64,000 nt of DNA from Gammaproteobacteria bacterium (GCA_002706685.1 PALV01000015.1:62001-126000), one strand, 5' to 3'; positions 45,387 through 56,626 are shown, counted from the first letter of the stretch. The notes: generated from the sequence alone by a model not told the origin. Numbers and translations: made by a program.

Positions 45387-46631
45387 TTAGTTGGCAGGCG
45401 TGATACGCAGAATGCGGTCGGGCTGCTCACGTTGTTCTGCCGTCATCTGCCGTCCATCGTGATTGCTGGTGCCCACGTAAAGCGCGCCATCGGGGCCAAT
45501 TGCCAGCGCGCGCAAGCGACCATAGACACTGTTGCCGGCACCATCATTGAACCAGCGTTCAATTGCGGTCGGACGTGTCGGGTCCTGCGGGTCCTCAAAC
45601 TTGATGCGCATCAGGTTCTGGCGGTCCTGGGGCTGGAAGCCGAGGACCGACACAAACAGATCGTTCTTCAGCTCCGGCATCAGATCACCAGTATAGAACA
45701 GCACGTCGCCCGGTGGTGAAGAGGGAATAAAGGTCAGGATGGGATCCACGTAGTCTGGCGAGTTCATCGCACCGACACCCACAGGCCAGCCGTGATGGCG
45801 TCCGCCTTCCAGAACCACGATGCGGTCATGTGCCATCAGCTGGTCTTCACCGGTTGGACCATGGTCGCCAGTAAACAGATTGCCGGTACCAGGCTGCCAG
45901 CTGAGGCCGTGTGGATTGCGCATGCCATGTGCCCAGATGGGGTTGTCCGGCCAGGGATTATCCGCAGGCACTTCACCTTCTGGTGTAATCCTTAACACCG
46001 CGCCGCTCAGGTCTTCCAGATCATTCGAGCGCTGTCGTTCGAAAGCATCACCGGTAGCCACATACAACATGCCATCGGAACCAAACTGCAGTGTGCCGCC
46101 GCTGTGACTGCCGCCTCGTGCCTGCGCGGCCAGCTTGTCATACAGGATGGTTTCTTCACCGGCCTTGCCGTCGACTTCTGTAAAACGGCTGATGCGGTTA
46201 TACGGGCCTTCATCGCTCATATAGGTATACATGATGTATACCCAGGGCACGTCAGGGTAGTCCGGATGCAGGGCCAGGCCAGTCAGGCCACTCTCGCCCT
46301 GGAAAAAAATCTGATCTTCCAGAGAAAGCCAGGGCTCAGGCTGCATGCTGCCATCGGCTGACAGGATGCGGACACGGCCGGGGCGCTCTGTGACGAATAT
46401 ACGCTCGCCATCCGGTGTAAAACGAATGGTCCAGACTACCTGAAGGTCGCTGGCAAACTCTTCGACCAGGTAACCCTCGGGTGACTCGACCCAGGTCATC
46501 TCAGGCATGGCGGGGATTTCGCCACGGATGATTTCGTTTTGGGCGGTGACATGCAGTGATGCAGTCATCAGTGCGCAAGCCATTACGGACGGCGCTATGG
46601 TTTGTTTAAGTAGGCTGGCTATTCGCGTCAT
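45387..46631 (-). CDS. PQQ-dependent aldose sugar dehydrogenase family protein (YliI-like)
   Basis: A 414-residue periplasmic beta-propeller of the soluble glucose/aldose dehydrogenase family. A signal peptide runs to about residue 30 (SLHVTAQ). Family segments include FTPDGERIFVTERPGRVRIL, GESGLTGLALHPDY, GGSHSGGTLQFGSDGMLYVATGD (with the likely catalytic His), and AHGMRNPHGLSWQPGTG. Such enzymes oxidise sugars using PQQ and pass electrons to the respiratory chain. PQQ genes are not in this window. The longer upstream frame lacks a signal peptide, so ATG 46631 is chosen. Confidence 0.88.
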   Translation of the reverse strand: MTRIASLLKQTIAPSVMACALMTASLHVTAQNEIIRGEIPAMPEMTWVESPEGYLVEEFASDLQVVWTIRFTPDGERIFVTERPGRVRILSADGSMQPEPWLSLEDQIFFQGESGLTGLALHPDYPDVPWVYIMYTYMSDEGPYNRISRFTEVDGKAGEETILYDKLAAQARGGSHSGGTLQFGSDGMLYVATGDAFERQRSNDLEDLSGAVLRITPEGEVPADNPWPDNPIWAHGMRNPHGLSWQPGTGNLFTGDHGPTGEDQLMAHDRIVVLEGGRHHGWPVGVGAMNSPDYVDPILTFIPSSPPGDVLFYTGDLMPELKNDLFVSVLGFQPQDRQNLMRIKFEDPQDPTRPTAIERWFNDGAGNSVYGRLRALAIGPDGALYVGTSNHDGRQMTAEQREQPDRILRITPAN

Positions 46632-47030
46632 AAAAATTTCCTGCTTTAAAGGACGGGTCCTTGAATTGCCGGTTAAGGCGGCGTTCATCGCAGCAAGTAT
46701 AGGATCAGTCAGCCAGAGCGTCATGTCCATCTGACGTGTCTATTGCACGCCGTGTCCTGTCTGCTGGCATTGGCAGGACTGCTGAGCGCTAGGTTCTGTC
46801 GCGCAATTGGCAATAACCTGGTGGCATTTATCACCAACAGATGGTGGCTAAAACGATCAAGTTGTGAAATTGGCCATATGACGTTTTGGGGTTGGAAGAA
46901 AAATATTAATAAATAACAATGACCTATGTTTTTTTTTGCGCTGGCATGAAATCTGCTTTATCCGCCATGGCCTGGGCAGCAATAAGGCTGTTGGCAACAG
47001 TGAAAAAAGAACAGGGATTCTGGAGGGACT
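46632..47030. other. 399-base divergent intergenic region
   Basis: It separates the sugar dehydrogenase gene from the small lipoprotein gene and must hold both promoters. It is A/T-rich in the right half (TATTAATAAATAACAATG, a T-run at about 46930-46937). It contains a sigma-54-like site on the plus strand. I see no gene in it; short open frames on the plus strand have no family resemblance. Confidence 0.6.
46942..46956 (+). promoter_or_regulatory. Sigma-54-like promoter upstream of the small lipoprotein
   Basis: TGGCATGAAATCTGC has the GG and GC dinucleotides of a -24/-12 promoter with exactly ten bases between them, and differs from TGGCACG-N4-TTGC at two positions. It stands 74 bases before the lipoprotein ATG. 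No enhancer-binding regulator is encoded nearby. Confidence 0.4.
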
Positions 47031-47384
47031 ATGTGGAAATTATTGGGCGTGGCAGTACTGTGTTCGGGGCTGATGGGATGCCTGTTTGTAGTGGATTCCA
47101 AACAGAGCCAGTCACAGACACAGTGGCATTCGACGGACCGGGAACGATTGGTGACAGGTGAAACAGAAAGCGAATGGATCAGGCAGACATTTGGCAGCCC
47201 TGATCGCGTTTCCCGCTACGACGACGGTTCGGAAGTGTGGCGTTATCGCAATACGCAGTCGTCCGAGTCAGAGATGGGTCTGTTTCTGCTGTTCCACATT
47301 GATGTGGAGCGCGAAGAAACCGAAACACTGGCGCTGGAAATCAGGGATGGTGTCGTGGTCGATCACTGGGTCGAGCGCCGCTGA
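47031..47384 (+). CDS. Small lipoprotein with BamE/SmpA-like domain
   Basis: A 117-residue predicted lipoprotein with lipobox LMGC (Cys17). The mature part contains SEWIRQTFGSPDRVSRYDDGSEVWRYR, which resembles the short helix-strand pattern of BamE/OmlA-type domains (LGxPDxV...W.Y), and ends in an acidic EREETETLALEIRDGVVVDHW strand pair. Such domains often bind peptides or envelope partners; the role here is unknown. A GGAGG ribosome site is just upstream. It may be transcribed from the sigma-54-like site. Confidence 0.78.
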   Translation: MWKLLGVAVLCSGLMGCLFVVDSKQSQSQTQWHSTDRERLVTGETESEWIRQTFGSPDRVSRYDDGSEVWRYRNTQSSESEMGLFLLFHIDVEREETETLALEIRDGVVVDHWVERR

Positions 47385-47466
47385 CAGGGTTATGCGCGGC
47401 ACCGCTGTCTGGGTAAGTCTGCAGAGCAACAGGTTTCCAGACACGGTGTCGTGCATTACATCAGGG

Positions 47467-48612
47467 TTATCGCTGAACCAGCAGCTCGCGGCCGGCTTTG
47501 CGCACATCGGTACAACCGGTCAGTGACATGGCGACCTTGAGTTCGGCGCGCAGCAGACCAAGCATCTTCGCCACCGCCTGTTCACCACCAGCTGCCAGCG
47601 GATAGGCCCAGGCTCTACCCAGCAGGCATGCATCGGCGCCCAGCGCCAAAGCGCGCAGGACATCCAGCCCGGACCGGACGCCACCGTCCATCAGGACGGG
47701 CACTTTGCCATCAACAATTTCGACAATATCGGGAAGGGCAGTGACACTGGCGGGTACGCCGTCCAGTTGCCGTCCGCCGTGATTGGACACAACCAGCCCG
47801 TCGACTCCAGCCGCGATAGCAGATCGTGCATCTTCCGGGTCCAGAATTCCCTTGATCACGATCGGGCCTTTCCAGCGCTCGCGAACCCAGGCAATGTCAT
47901 CCCAGGTAACTGTCGGATCGAAGTTGCGTTGCACCCAGCCAGCGAACGAGCCGAAGCCGCTGTTGTCGGGCACCGCATCAACGATGTTGCCAAATACGTG
48001 AGGGCGACCATTGAGCTGCACGTCCCAGAGCCAACGCGGGTGCGTGACGCCTTGCCAGACCCGCCGCAGACTGGTCATCAGACCGGGCGCGGATGACATG
48101 CCGGAATGCACATCACGGTAGCGGGCACCGGCAACCGGCAGATCCACGGTAAACACCAGAACCGGGCAACCACAGGCGGCAACCCGTTGCAGAAGCTGCT
48201 CCATGTAACCGCGATCACGGATCATGTATAGCTGATACCAGGGCGGTACGGGGGCCTCCCGGGTAACCTCTTCCACACTGCAGATTCCCACTGTCGAGAG
48301 ACAGAATGGCACGCCGGCGCGAGCCGCTGCTTTTGCAGCCTGCACTTCTCCGCGCCGCGCAAACATACCGGCAAACCCGATAGGCCCGAGCGCCAGTGGC
48401 AGGGCCAGTTTCTGGCCAAACAGTTCAACTTCAGTGGAGAGTTCGGAGACATCACACATGACACGCTGACGCAGGGCCAGCGCCTGCATGTCGGCGACAT
48501 TGCGTGCCAGCGTCAGTTCGCTGTAGGAGCCGCCATCCAGATACTCAAAGAACAGAGGTGGCAATCGCCGCCGGGCAGCCCGGCGGTAGTCGGAAACCGT
48601 TACAGCAACCAT
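47467..48612 (-). CDS. lldD: L-lactate dehydrogenase / FMN-dependent alpha-hydroxy-acid dehydrogenase
   Basis: A 381-residue TIM-barrel flavoprotein. Family signatures are FFEYLDGGSYSELTLARN near the N-terminus, the active-site SNHGGRQLDG around residue 280 with the proton-abstracting His and substrate-binding Arg, and PVLMDGGVRSGLDVLRALALGADACLLGR for FMN phosphate binding. It fits the membrane-associated LldD type that oxidises L-lactate to pyruvate into the quinone pool. No lldP or lldR is adjacent, so other 2-hydroxy acids are possible. Confidence 0.87.
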   Translation of the reverse strand: MVAVTVSDYRRAARRRLPPLFFEYLDGGSYSELTLARNVADMQALALRQRVMCDVSELSTEVELFGQKLALPLALGPIGFAGMFARRGEVQAAKAAARAGVPFCLSTVGICSVEEVTREAPVPPWYQLYMIRDRGYMEQLLQRVAACGCPVLVFTVDLPVAGARYRDVHSGMSSAPGLMTSLRRVWQGVTHPRWLWDVQLNGRPHVFGNIVDAVPDNSGFGSFAGWVQRNFDPTVTWDDIAWVRERWKGPIVIKGILDPEDARSAIAAGVDGLVVSNHGGRQLDGVPASVTALPDIVEIVDGKVPVLMDGGVRSGLDVLRALALGADACLLGRAWAYPLAAGGEQAVAKMLGLLRAELKVAMSLTGCTDVRKAGRELLVQR

Positions 48613-48727
48613 ATTGCCCCCTGATGCTGATTCACAATGACGTTAACAGATGCTCGCAGGGAAAGGATCGGGCCGGGGCACAACATTCCTGCGCTCCCCG
48701 GCCCGCGATGCGGATATAACGCTAAGT

Positions 48728-51322
48728 TCAGGCTACGTCGGCGACGTTGGTCACCGGGATCTGCTTCTGACGTTCAGCCGCTTCCATGTACTGCTTGATC
48801 TCGTTGAAGTTCAGATAACGGTAGATGTTGTCCGCCATTGTCTTCACCTCACCCATGTATGACATGTACTCATCCATGGTCGGGATCTTGCCCAGCGCGG
48901 ATGCCACCGCGGCAAGTTCAGACGAGGCCAGGAAAACGTTGGCGCCGTCGCCCAGACGGTTCGGGAAGTTACGCGTTGAGGTTGATACCACCGTCGAGTT
49001 GGGTGCCACCCGCGCCTGGTTACCCATGCACAGAGAACAGCCGGGCATCTCGGTACGGGCACCTGAGGTGCCGAAAATGCTGTAGATGCCTTCTTCGGTC
49101 AGCTGGTGCTGGTCCATCTTGGTCGGTGGCGACACCCACAGACGTGTTGGCAGTGAACCTTTGACCTGTTTCAGGACTTCACCTGCAGCACGGAAGTGAC
49201 CGATATTGGTCATGCATGAGCCGATGAATACCTCATCAATCTTGGTGCCCTGAACTTCAGACAGCGGCTTGATGTCGTCCGGATCATTCGGGCAGGCCAG
49301 CAGAGGCTCCTTGATTTCGTTCAGATCGATTTCGATGATCTTGTGGTACTCGGCATCGGCATCCGGTTCCATCAGCTCCGGATTTTCCAGCCATGCTTCC
49401 ATGGCCTGTGCACGGCGCTCCAGGGTTCGGGCGTCGCCATAACCTTCACTGATCATCCAGCGCAGCAGGGCGATGTTGGACTTGAAGTACTCAATGATCG
49501 GCTCTTTGCCCAGACGAATTGTACAGCCTGCAGCAGAGCGTTCGGCCGAGGCGTCAGACAGTTCAAATGCCTGTTCCACTTTCAGGTCGGGCAGACCTTC
49601 GATTTCCAGGATGCGGCCAGAGAAGATGTTCTTTTTGCCTTTTTTGGCAACCGTCAGATCACCGCTCTGGATGGCTGCGTAAGGAATGGCGTTGACCAGG
49701 TCACGCAGTGTGATGCCAGGCTGCATTTCGCCCTTGAAGCGCACCAGCACCGATTCTGGCATATCCAGTGGCATTACCCCTGTGGCGGCAGCAAAAGCCA
49801 CCAGGCCGGAGCCGGCCGGGAAGGAAATACCGATCGGGAAACGGGTGTGTGAGTCACCGCCGGTGCCGACAGTATCGGGCAGCAGCATACGGTTGAGCCA
49901 GCTGTGGATGATGCCGTCACCCGGACGCAGCGCCACACCACCACGGGTCTGGATAAAGTCGGGAAGGGTGTGCTGGGTGTCGATGTCGACGGGCTTTGGA
50001 TAAGCGGCCGTGTGACAGAAAGACTGCATGACCAGGTCGGCAGAGAAGCCCAGGCAGGCCAGATCTTTCAACTCGTCGCGGGTCATCGGGCCAGTGGTGT
50101 CCTGTGAGCCAACGGTCGTCATCTTGGGCTCACAATAGCTGCCCGGGCGAACACCGGTAACGCCACAGGCGCGGCCAACCATTTTCTGCGCCAGCGTGAA
50201 GCCTTTGCCGCTTTCTTCAACGGTAAACGGCTTGCGGAATACTTTGGAGTGTTCCAGACCCAGTGATATACGTGCCTTGTCAGTCAGGCCGCGACCAATG
50301 ATCAACGGAATTCGGCCACCAGCGCGGACTTCATCCAGCAACACGTCGGTTTTCAATTCGAATTCGCAGACCAGCTCGTCGGTGCCGTGTCTGAGGATTT
50401 TGCCTTCATAGGGGTAAATGTCGATGACATCACCGGTTTCCATTTTGTCGACATCGCACTCGATGGGCAGGGCGCCAGCATCTTCCATGGTGTTGAAGAA
50501 GATAGGGGCAATTTTGCCGCCCAGGCAGACACCGCCATTACGCTTGTTGGGAATGTGGGGGATGTCATCGCCGATGTACCACAGCACCGAGTTGGTCGCT
50601 GATTTGCGCGAGGAACCGGTGCCCACAACGTCACCAGCCAGCGCCACCGGGTGGCCCTGTTCTTTCAGGTCGGCAATCTGCTGGGCTGCATTGGTCACAC
50701 CTTCGCGTGGCATCTTGTACATGGCCAGAGCGTGCAGAGGAATGTCGGGTCGTGACCAGGCATCCGGCGCAGGCGACAGATCGTCAGTATTGGTTTCGCC
50801 AGGTACCTTGAAGACAGTGATGGTCATCTTCTTGGGCACTTCCGGGCGTTCCAGGAACCATTCGGCTTCTGCCCATGATTCAATCAGTTCCTTGGCGTGT
50901 ACATTGCCAGCCTGCATTTTCTCTTCCACATCGTGGAAGGCGTCAAACATCAGCAGGGTGTGCTTGAGTTCTTCAGCGGCGGCGGCACCCAGCTCTTTGT
51001 CATCCAGCAGCTTCACCAGCGTGGTGATGTTGTAGCCGCCGAGCATGGTGCCCAGCAGTTTTACTGCATGCAACTTGTCGATCAGGGGAGAGCTGGCCTC
51101 GCCTTGCGCGATAGCAGACAGAAAACCTGCCTTGACGTAGGCTGCCTCGTCGACACCGGCCGGTACGCGATTGGTGATAAGGTCGAGGATAAATTCTTCC
51201 TCGCCAGCTGGTGGGGCTTTCAGCAGTTCAACCAGCTCGGCAACCTGCGCTGCATCCAGAGGTTTGGGCACGATACCCAGTTCAGCCCGTTCGGCCACGT
51301 GTTTACGATAGGCTTCTAACAC
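48728..51322 (-). CDS. acnB: Bifunctional aconitate hydratase 2 / 2-methylisocitrate dehydratase
   Basis: An 864-residue AcnB-type aconitase of the citric acid cycle, and possibly of the methylcitrate route. It has the AcnB-specific N-terminal HEAT-like domain ([50 protein letters not shown]), a swivelling domain next, and the Fe-S domain last. Cluster cysteines are Cys762 and Cys765 (GCSLCMGNQ) and about Cys703 (GSCMTN). The frame is open to 51457, but the GTG at 51322 aligns with E. coli MLEEYRKHV and has AAGGGGA upstream. Confidence 0.96.
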   Translation of the reverse strand: MLEAYRKHVAERAELGIVPKPLDAAQVAELVELLKAPPAGEEEFILDLITNRVPAGVDEAAYVKAGFLSAIAQGEASSPLIDKLHAVKLLGTMLGGYNITTLVKLLDDKELGAAAAEELKHTLLMFDAFHDVEEKMQAGNVHAKELIESWAEAEWFLERPEVPKKMTITVFKVPGETNTDDLSPAPDAWSRPDIPLHALAMYKMPREGVTNAAQQIADLKEQGHPVALAGDVVGTGSSRKSATNSVLWYIGDDIPHIPNKRNGGVCLGGKIAPIFFNTMEDAGALPIECDVDKMETGDVIDIYPYEGKILRHGTDELVCEFELKTDVLLDEVRAGGRIPLIIGRGLTDKARISLGLEHSKVFRKPFTVEESGKGFTLAQKMVGRACGVTGVRPGSYCEPKMTTVGSQDTTGPMTRDELKDLACLGFSADLVMQSFCHTAAYPKPVDIDTQHTLPDFIQTRGGVALRPGDGIIHSWLNRMLLPDTVGTGGDSHTRFPIGISFPAGSGLVAFAAATGVMPLDMPESVLVRFKGEMQPGITLRDLVNAIPYAAIQSGDLTVAKKGKKNIFSGRILEIEGLPDLKVEQAFELSDASAERSAAGCTIRLGKEPIIEYFKSNIALLRWMISEGYGDARTLERRAQAMEAWLENPELMEPDADAEYHKIIEIDLNEIKEPLLACPNDPDDIKPLSEVQGTKIDEVFIGSCMTNIGHFRAAGEVLKQVKGSLPTRLWVSPPTKMDQHQLTEEGIYSIFGTSGARTEMPGCSLCMGNQARVAPNSTVVSTSTRNFPNRLGDGANVFLASSELAAVASALGKIPTMDEYMSYMGEVKTMADNIYRYLNFNEIKQYMEAAERQKQIPVTNVADVA

Positions 51323-51460
51323 AGTAATCCCCTTCAGGTAATGGTGAAACAAATAGGGTAAGCGGTGAAAAATGGGCCACGATTTTAGTGTAAAATGCAG
51401 AAAATTTCCAGTTCGCAGTCCCTTGCAGGATACCGCACAAGTCGATGACAGGATCACTTA

Positions 51461-51916
51461 ATGCCTGAACAGCCCGTTAAAACCCCATGTATTGGCATCT
51501 GCTCCACAACATCAGTGGGCGATACAATCTGCCGCGGCTGCAAGCGTTTTGCCTTCGAGGTCATTGAATGGAATGCCTTCACGCAAAGTCAGAAGCAGGC
51601 TGTTGTTGATCGGCTGGAGCAATTGATTCAGCCCATCGTGGAAACGCGATTCATTATCCGCTCGCCCAGCACGCTGGCCACGGGACTGAAACGCCACGGT
51701 GTGCCCTACAATCCGGCGCTGTCACCCAGCTGCTGGCTGCACAACCTGCTGAAAAAGCGTCATCAGGCAGTGACTGACTTCGCCGAATTTGGAGTGGAAG
51801 TGCGCGATGACTTCAGCCACATGTCGCCAGCGCAGCTGGCTGAGGAGATGGACAGCCAGCTATTGCTGCTTTGCGAGGCGCATCAAATGCGCTATTTCCC
51901 TGAGCTGGTGACGTGA
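51461..51916 (+). CDS. DUF1289 family protein
   Basis: A 151-residue protein. The N-terminal about 60 residues are the DUF1289 cysteine motif CIGIC...ICRGCKR (Cys10, Cys14, Cys24, Cys27), probably a small metal site. The rest, with SPSCWLHNLLKKRHQAV and ELAEEMDSQLLLLCEAHQMRYF, is a helical extension that many DUF1289 proteins lack. Function unknown. It diverges from acnB and its end overlaps the converging lpxH by 25 bases. Confidence 0.82.
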   Translation: MPEQPVKTPCIGICSTTSVGDTICRGCKRFAFEVIEWNAFTQSQKQAVVDRLEQLIQPIVETRFIIRSPSTLATGLKRHGVPYNPALSPSCWLHNLLKKRHQAVTDFAEFGVEVRDDFSHMSPAQLAEEMDSQLLLLCEAHQMRYFPELVT

Positions 51917-52698
51917 GGCAGTGGCTTCAGCTCATAACCGTCCGGCGTAAATTCGAGTACCCAGGCTTTCTGGTCCCAGGCGCCAAGCACAATGCGGTGT
52001 GCTTCATCGCGGCCATTTATCGGATCAGGTAAACGGATGGTGTGGATGCCGGGGCGGTGAGTGTGCCCGTGTATCAGCAGGTTGACCTGAAGTTTATCCA
52101 GTTGACGGACCACTTCCTCATGGGTGACATCCATGATGTCGGAGGCCTTGTTGCTGTTGGCCTCCTTGCTTTGCTGGCGCATCTGCTGCGCGACCATCAG
52201 GCGCTCCAGCAGCGGTCGCGCCAGAAAACTCTGCTGCCATTTGGGATCACGCAACTGTTCGCGAAACTTGATATAGGCGGTGTCGCGTGTACACAGACTG
52301 TCGCCATGCATCAATGCCACTTTGTGGCCATAACAATCTATGATGGTGGGATCCGGCAGGATGCTGGCGCCACAGCGACGTGCATAATCCTCACCGATGA
52401 GGAAGTCGCGGTTACCGTGCATCAGGAATATCCGGGTACCGCCGCCCGCCAGGGCGCTCAGGGCGCTGGCCACCTTGTCGGCGGCCGGGTTTTCGTCGTC
52501 GTCGCCTATCCAGGCTTCAAACAGATCCCCCAGAATATAGACGGCATCGCAACCTTCTGCCCGCGTTTTCAGCAGCTGCAGAAAGGTATTGATGATGGGA
52601 CCTTCCGGGGTTTCTATGTGCAGATCCGAGATGAACAGCGTTTTTTTGCCGGGCTGGTCACCGTTTGGCTGCTCATGGCTTGCCTGTACGTCAGTCAT
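51892..52698 (-). CDS. lpxH: UDP-2,3-diacylglucosamine diphosphatase LpxH
   Basis: The 268-residue metallophosphoesterase hydrolyses UDP-2,3-diacylglucosamine to lipid X in lipid A synthesis. All family metal motifs are present: FISDLHI, GDLFEAWIGDDD, HGNRDFLIG, MHGDSL and HGHTHRPGIH. It has an N-terminal extension of about 18 residues before the first strand and a slightly longer C-terminus than the 240-residue E. coli enzyme. ppiB is 40 bases upstream on the same strand, as in Pseudomonas. Confidence 0.95.
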   Translation of the reverse strand: MTDVQASHEQPNGDQPGKKTLFISDLHIETPEGPIINTFLQLLKTRAEGCDAVYILGDLFEAWIGDDDENPAADKVASALSALAGGGTRIFLMHGNRDFLIGEDYARRCGASILPDPTIIDCYGHKVALMHGDSLCTRDTAYIKFREQLRDPKWQQSFLARPLLERLMVAQQMRQQSKEANSNKASDIMDVTHEEVVRQLDKLQVNLLIHGHTHRPGIHTIRLPDPINGRDEAHRIVLGAWDQKAWVLEFTPDGYELKPLPHVTSSGK

Positions 52699-52738
52699 AG
52701 CGTTCCCTGGGATAATTATTATTTCCTGGTCGAGCGTA

Positions 52739-53242
52739 TCACGACTCCGGGTAGGTCACCTCGGTGCTGGTGATGATTACTTCGTCCAGCGGCACATCCT
52801 GATGACCGGCAACATAACCAGTGCGGCAGGCCTTGATGCGATTGACCACATCCATACCGTCAGTCACCTTGCCGAAGACAGCATAACCCCAGCCTTGCGG
52901 TGTCTTGTTCTTGTGATTCAGAAACCCGTTGTCAGCGACGTTGATAAAAAACTGGGATGTGGCAGAGTGGGGGTCGGAAGTGCGCGCCATGGCGATTGTT
53001 CCAACATCGTTGCTCAGGCCGTTATCAGCTTCGTTCTGAATGGGGCTGCCGTTATCCTTCTGGCTCATGCCTGAGGTGAATCCACCACCCTGAATCATGA
53101 AGTTGTCGATGACGCGATGGAAGATGGTACCGTCATAAAAGCCGTCGCGGGCGTACTTCAGGAAATTGGCGGCGGAGGCAGGGGCCTTGTCGAAATCCAG
53201 TTCGATCTGAATATCACCGTAGTTGGTCTTAAAAACAATCAT
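52739..53242 (-). CDS. ppiB: Cyclophilin-type peptidyl-prolyl isomerase PpiB
   Basis: A 167-residue cytosolic cyclophilin (no signal peptide) with [16 protein letters not shown] carrying the active-site Arg and Phe, then [17 protein letters not shown] and [17 protein letters not shown]. It speeds proline isomerisation in folding. It is divergently placed from glnS with 86 bases between; a TATAAT at 53285-53290 is a plausible -10 for glnS in that gap. It is likely the first gene of a ppiB-lpxH transcript. Confidence 0.95.
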   Translation of the reverse strand: MIVFKTNYGDIQIELDFDKAPASAANFLKYARDGFYDGTIFHRVIDNFMIQGGGFTSGMSQKDNGSPIQNEADNGLSNDVGTIAMARTSDPHSATSQFFINVADNGFLNHKNKTPQGWGYAVFGKVTDGMDVVNRIKACRTGYVAGHQDVPLDEVIITSTEVTYPES

Positions 53243-53328
53243 AATTCACGCTACTCGTCGGTTCTGCTTAATGGTCAGAGCCGCTATAATAATGACTTTA
53301 TGTCCTTCGAGAAAGCAGATTCGCCACT

Positions 53329-55128
53329 ATGACCGCAAGCAGCCCGCCAAACGCTAAGCACGGAAACGCTGACAAGAGCCACAATTCCGCAGAAGCCGCC
53401 GGAAAGTCGCCGTCGCACTTCATTCGCCACATGATCGAGCAGGATCTGGGATTGGACAAACACAATGGCCGGGTGCAGACGCGTTTTCCTCCTGAACCCA
53501 ACGGCTTTCTGCATATCGGACATGCCAAGTCCATCTGTCTGAACTTTGGTCTGGCTCAGCAGTTTCAGGAGCGCGCGCGAGCGGCCTGTAACCTGCGTTT
53601 TGACGATACCAACCCGGCCAAGGAAAGCCAGGAGTTCATCGATGCCATCAAGGCTGACATTGAGTGGCTTGGATTTGAGTGGAACGGCGAAGTACGTTAC
53701 ACCTCATCTTATTTTCAGCACCTGTATGATTTTGCTTTGCAGTTGATTCGCAATGGCAAGGCCTATGTGTGCAGCCTGACACCCGATGAGGCTCGCGAGT
53801 ATCGCGGCACCCTGACCGAACCGGGTCGCAACAGCCCTTATCGCGAGCGCAGTGTTGACGAAAACCTGGACCTGTTTCAGCGCATGCAGGCAGGCGAGTT
53901 CGCGGATGGCGAGCACAGCCTGCGCGCGAAGATTGATATGGCATCGCCGAATATCAACATGCGTGACCCGGTGATCTACCGAATCCGCAAACTGCGCCAC
54001 CACCAGACGGCAGACAGCTGGAATGTCTATCCGATGTACGACTACGCGCACTGTATTTCCGATGCGCTGGAGCACATCACACATTCCTTGTGCACGCTTG
54101 AGTTTGAGGATCATCGTCCGCTGTACGACTGGATTCTGCTTAATCTGGAACCGGATTCACTGCGTCAGGCCTGCCATGCGCTTGGCAACATGGGCGCTGA
54201 TGAGCCCTATGTGCTGCCTCAGCAGACCGAATTCGCACGCCTGAACATCAACTACACCGTGATGAGCAAGCGTAAACTGAAGGAAATGGTAGAGCTGGGT
54301 CTGGTTTCAGGCTGGGATGACCCGCGTATGCCCACGCTTTCAGGGCTGCGCCGCCGCGGTTACACGCCGGCAGCCATTCGTCATTTCTGTGACATTATCG
54401 GCATGAGTCGCAGTGAGAGTATTGTTGATGTTGGCATGCTGGAGCACAGCATTCGCGACGATCTTGATACCAATGCACCGCGGGCCATGTGTGTACTGCG
54501 GCCGTTAAAAGTGACACTGACCAATTATCCAGACGATAAACAGGAAATGCTGTCGTTGCCATGTCATCCCAAAAATGACATGGGGCACCGTGAAATTCCG
54601 TTTGGTAAAACGCTTTACATTGATCGCAGTGATTTTGAGCAGGTGCCGCCGCCTGGGTTCAAGCGTCTGAGCCCCGAGCGCGAAGTCCGTCTGCGCGGTG
54701 CCTATGTCATCCGCTGCGACGAAGTCATTACCGATGACAGTGGTGAGGTTGTAGAGCTTCGCTGCCATGCGGATCTGGATACGCTTGGCAAAAACCCGGA
54801 AGGACGCAAGGTCAAGGGTGTGATTCACTGGGTGCCGGCGGAATCCGCGTTAGCCGCTGAAGTCAGAATTTATGACAGACTGTTCAATAATGAAAACCCT
54901 GACGATAAATCGCTCGGAGACTTCAAGAACAGCCTGAACCCTGACTCACTGCAGATCCTGACCGGCTGCCTCGTGGAGCCGTCACTGGCGTCTGCGGCAC
55001 CGGAAGCCAGTTTTCAGTTTGAACGGGAAGGGTATTTCTGTGTGGATCGCCACGACAGCCGGCCTGACAGACTGGTATTCAATCGGACAGTGAGCCTTCG
55101 GGACTCATGGGGAAAACAGAACGGATGA
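53329..55128 (+). CDS. glnS: Glutaminyl-tRNA synthetase
   Basis: A 599-residue class I synthetase with the HIGH motif in [15 protein letters not shown] (about residue 55) and the KMSKS equivalent VMSKRK near 310, followed by two beta-barrel anticodon domains. There is a non-conserved N-terminal extension of about 25 residues (Ala/Ser/Asn-rich) before [11 protein letters not shown], so a later start is possible although no ATG is well placed. It charges tRNA-Gln directly, implying no need for the transamidation route. It overlaps cysS by four bases (ATGA). Confidence 0.96.
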   Translation: MTASSPPNAKHGNADKSHNSAEAAGKSPSHFIRHMIEQDLGLDKHNGRVQTRFPPEPNGFLHIGHAKSICLNFGLAQQFQERARAACNLRFDDTNPAKESQEFIDAIKADIEWLGFEWNGEVRYTSSYFQHLYDFALQLIRNGKAYVCSLTPDEAREYRGTLTEPGRNSPYRERSVDENLDLFQRMQAGEFADGEHSLRAKIDMASPNINMRDPVIYRIRKLRHHQTADSWNVYPMYDYAHCISDALEHITHSLCTLEFEDHRPLYDWILLNLEPDSLRQACHALGNMGADEPYVLPQQTEFARLNINYTVMSKRKLKEMVELGLVSGWDDPRMPTLSGLRRRGYTPAAIRHFCDIIGMSRSESIVDVGMLEHSIRDDLDTNAPRAMCVLRPLKVTLTNYPDDKQEMLSLPCHPKNDMGHREIPFGKTLYIDRSDFEQVPPPGFKRLSPEREVRLRGAYVIRCDEVITDDSGEVVELRCHADLDTLGKNPEGRKVKGVIHWVPAESALAAEVRIYDRLFNNENPDDKSLGDFKNSLNPDSLQILTGCLVEPSLASAAPEASFQFEREGYFCVDRHDSRPDRLVFNRTVSLRDSWGKQNG

Positions 55129-56522
55129 CTTTACCTGAGATTACGCTTTACAACACGCTGACCCGACGCAAGGAAGTGTTCAATCCGGCCGAAGCCGGAA
55201 AGGTCCGCATGTATGTCTGTGGTCTGACCACCTACGACTATGCACATATTGGTCATGCGCGAATGCTGGTGGCCTTTGACGTAATCCAGCGTTATTTCCG
55301 TTACTGCGGTTATCAGGTGACCTATGTCCGCAATATCACCGATATTGACGACAAGATTCTCAGACGCGCGAAAGAGAACGGAGAATACTTTGCGGATTTG
55401 ACTGAGCGCTTTATCGAAGCGACGCATGAGGACGAAACCGCGCTGTTTATCCAGCCTCCCGATCAGGAGCCCAGGGCGACTGCACACATTGGCGAGATCA
55501 TCAGCATGATCGAACGTCTGATTGCCGCTGACTACGCGTATCGGGCGGAGAATGGCGATGTGTATTATGCAATCAGTCAGTTTAAGGGTTACGGCAAACT
55601 CTCCAACAAGAATCCGGAAGAGCTGCTGGCCGGCGCGCGAATCGAAGTGGGTGAGCTGAAGCGTGACCCACGTGACTTTGCGCTCTGGAAAGCCGCCAGC
55701 GATGAAGAGGTGGGCTGGGACTCGCCATGGGGTTATGGCCGTCCAGGCTGGCACATCGAGTGCTCTGCCATGTCCACCTGCTGCCTCGGCGACAGCTTTG
55801 ACATTCACGGCGGTGGCAGTGATCTGATGTTCCCCCATCACGAAAACGAAATCGCTCAGTCAGAGGCCGCGACAGGCAAACATTTCGCCAGTTACTGGAT
55901 GCACAACGGTGCGGTTCGTGTCGATAATGAAAAAATGTCCAAATCGCTGGGCAATTTTTTCACTATTCGTGATGTCCTGCAGCGCTACCCGGCGGATGTT
56001 GTCCGATATCTGCTGGTTGCCAGCCACTATCGCAGTCCGATCAATTACTCGGATAAAGGGCTTGATCAGGCTGCCTCTGCTTTGGAGCGCCTGTATCTGG
56101 CGGTGCGGGGTCTGGACACCGACCATGCCAATGATCTCGTCAACAGCCAGTTCGAGAAATCGTTCCGGGAGGCGATGAATGACGACTTCAACACTGCTGA
56201 GGCAATCAGTGTGCTGTTTGACATTGCCAGAGAGATAAACCGGGTCAAGGAGACCGAGCCGGCGCAGGCTGCCAGGCTGGGCAAACTGATGCTGAAACTG
56301 GCCGGAGTGATGGGGCTGATGCAGGGCTCTGCCGAGCAGTTCCTGCGTCGCGGCGAGGATCAGGTTGACGCCCAATTGATCAAATCGCTTATCGCTCAAC
56401 GCAAGCAGGCCCGTGCGGACAAGGACTGGGCGCTGGCCGATGAAATCCGCGATCGGCTCAATGAAATGAAGGTGGTTGTCGAAGACGGGACCGATGGCAG
56501 CCGCTGGCGCATAGAAAGGTAG
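55125..56522 (+). CDS. cysS: Cysteinyl-tRNA synthetase
   Basis: A 465-residue class I synthetase. A zinc ligand Cys32 lies in [18 protein letters not shown] (HIGH at 41-44). Further zinc ligands are in [13 protein letters not shown] and the following HxxxE (FPHHENE), and KMSKSLGNF is near residue 267. Length is like E. coli (461). The start was chosen at the ATGA overlap with glnS; six extra codons upstream are in frame but not needed. It ends about 100 bases before tRNA-Pro. Confidence 0.97.
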   Translation: MTLPEITLYNTLTRRKEVFNPAEAGKVRMYVCGLTTYDYAHIGHARMLVAFDVIQRYFRYCGYQVTYVRNITDIDDKILRRAKENGEYFADLTERFIEATHEDETALFIQPPDQEPRATAHIGEIISMIERLIAADYAYRAENGDVYYAISQFKGYGKLSNKNPEELLAGARIEVGELKRDPRDFALWKAASDEEVGWDSPWGYGRPGWHIECSAMSTCCLGDSFDIHGGGSDLMFPHHENEIAQSEAATGKHFASYWMHNGAVRVDNEKMSKSLGNFFTIRDVLQRYPADVVRYLLVASHYRSPINYSDKGLDQAASALERLYLAVRGLDTDHANDLVNSQFEKSFREAMNDDFNTAEAISVLFDIAREINRVKETEPAQAARLGKLMLKLAGVMGLMQGSAEQFLRRGEDQVDAQLIKSLIAQRKQARADKDWALADEIRDRLNEMKVVVEDGTDGSRWRIER

Positions 56523-56540
56523 ATTCACTGCAATCAATCG

Positions 56541-56569
56541 TTGACGGAGACGGCCCGCATGAGTATTAT
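56541..56569 (+). promoter_or_regulatory. Promoter of the tRNA-Pro/His/Arg cluster
   Basis: TTGACG (56541-56546) and TATTAT (56564-56569) with a 17-base spacer are followed by a GC-rich start region. The leader to tRNA-Pro would be about 50 bases. Confidence 0.68.
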
Positions 56570-56626
56570 GCCGTCCTCGCGGTTGGGGGACGTCTGTAAA
56601 ACGACGTTCTGACAATAAGCGATTGT

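Noticed and set aside
53117..53332. Short plus-strand frame over the ppiB/glnS gap
   Set aside because: It is antisense to ppiB and has no ribosome site or family match.
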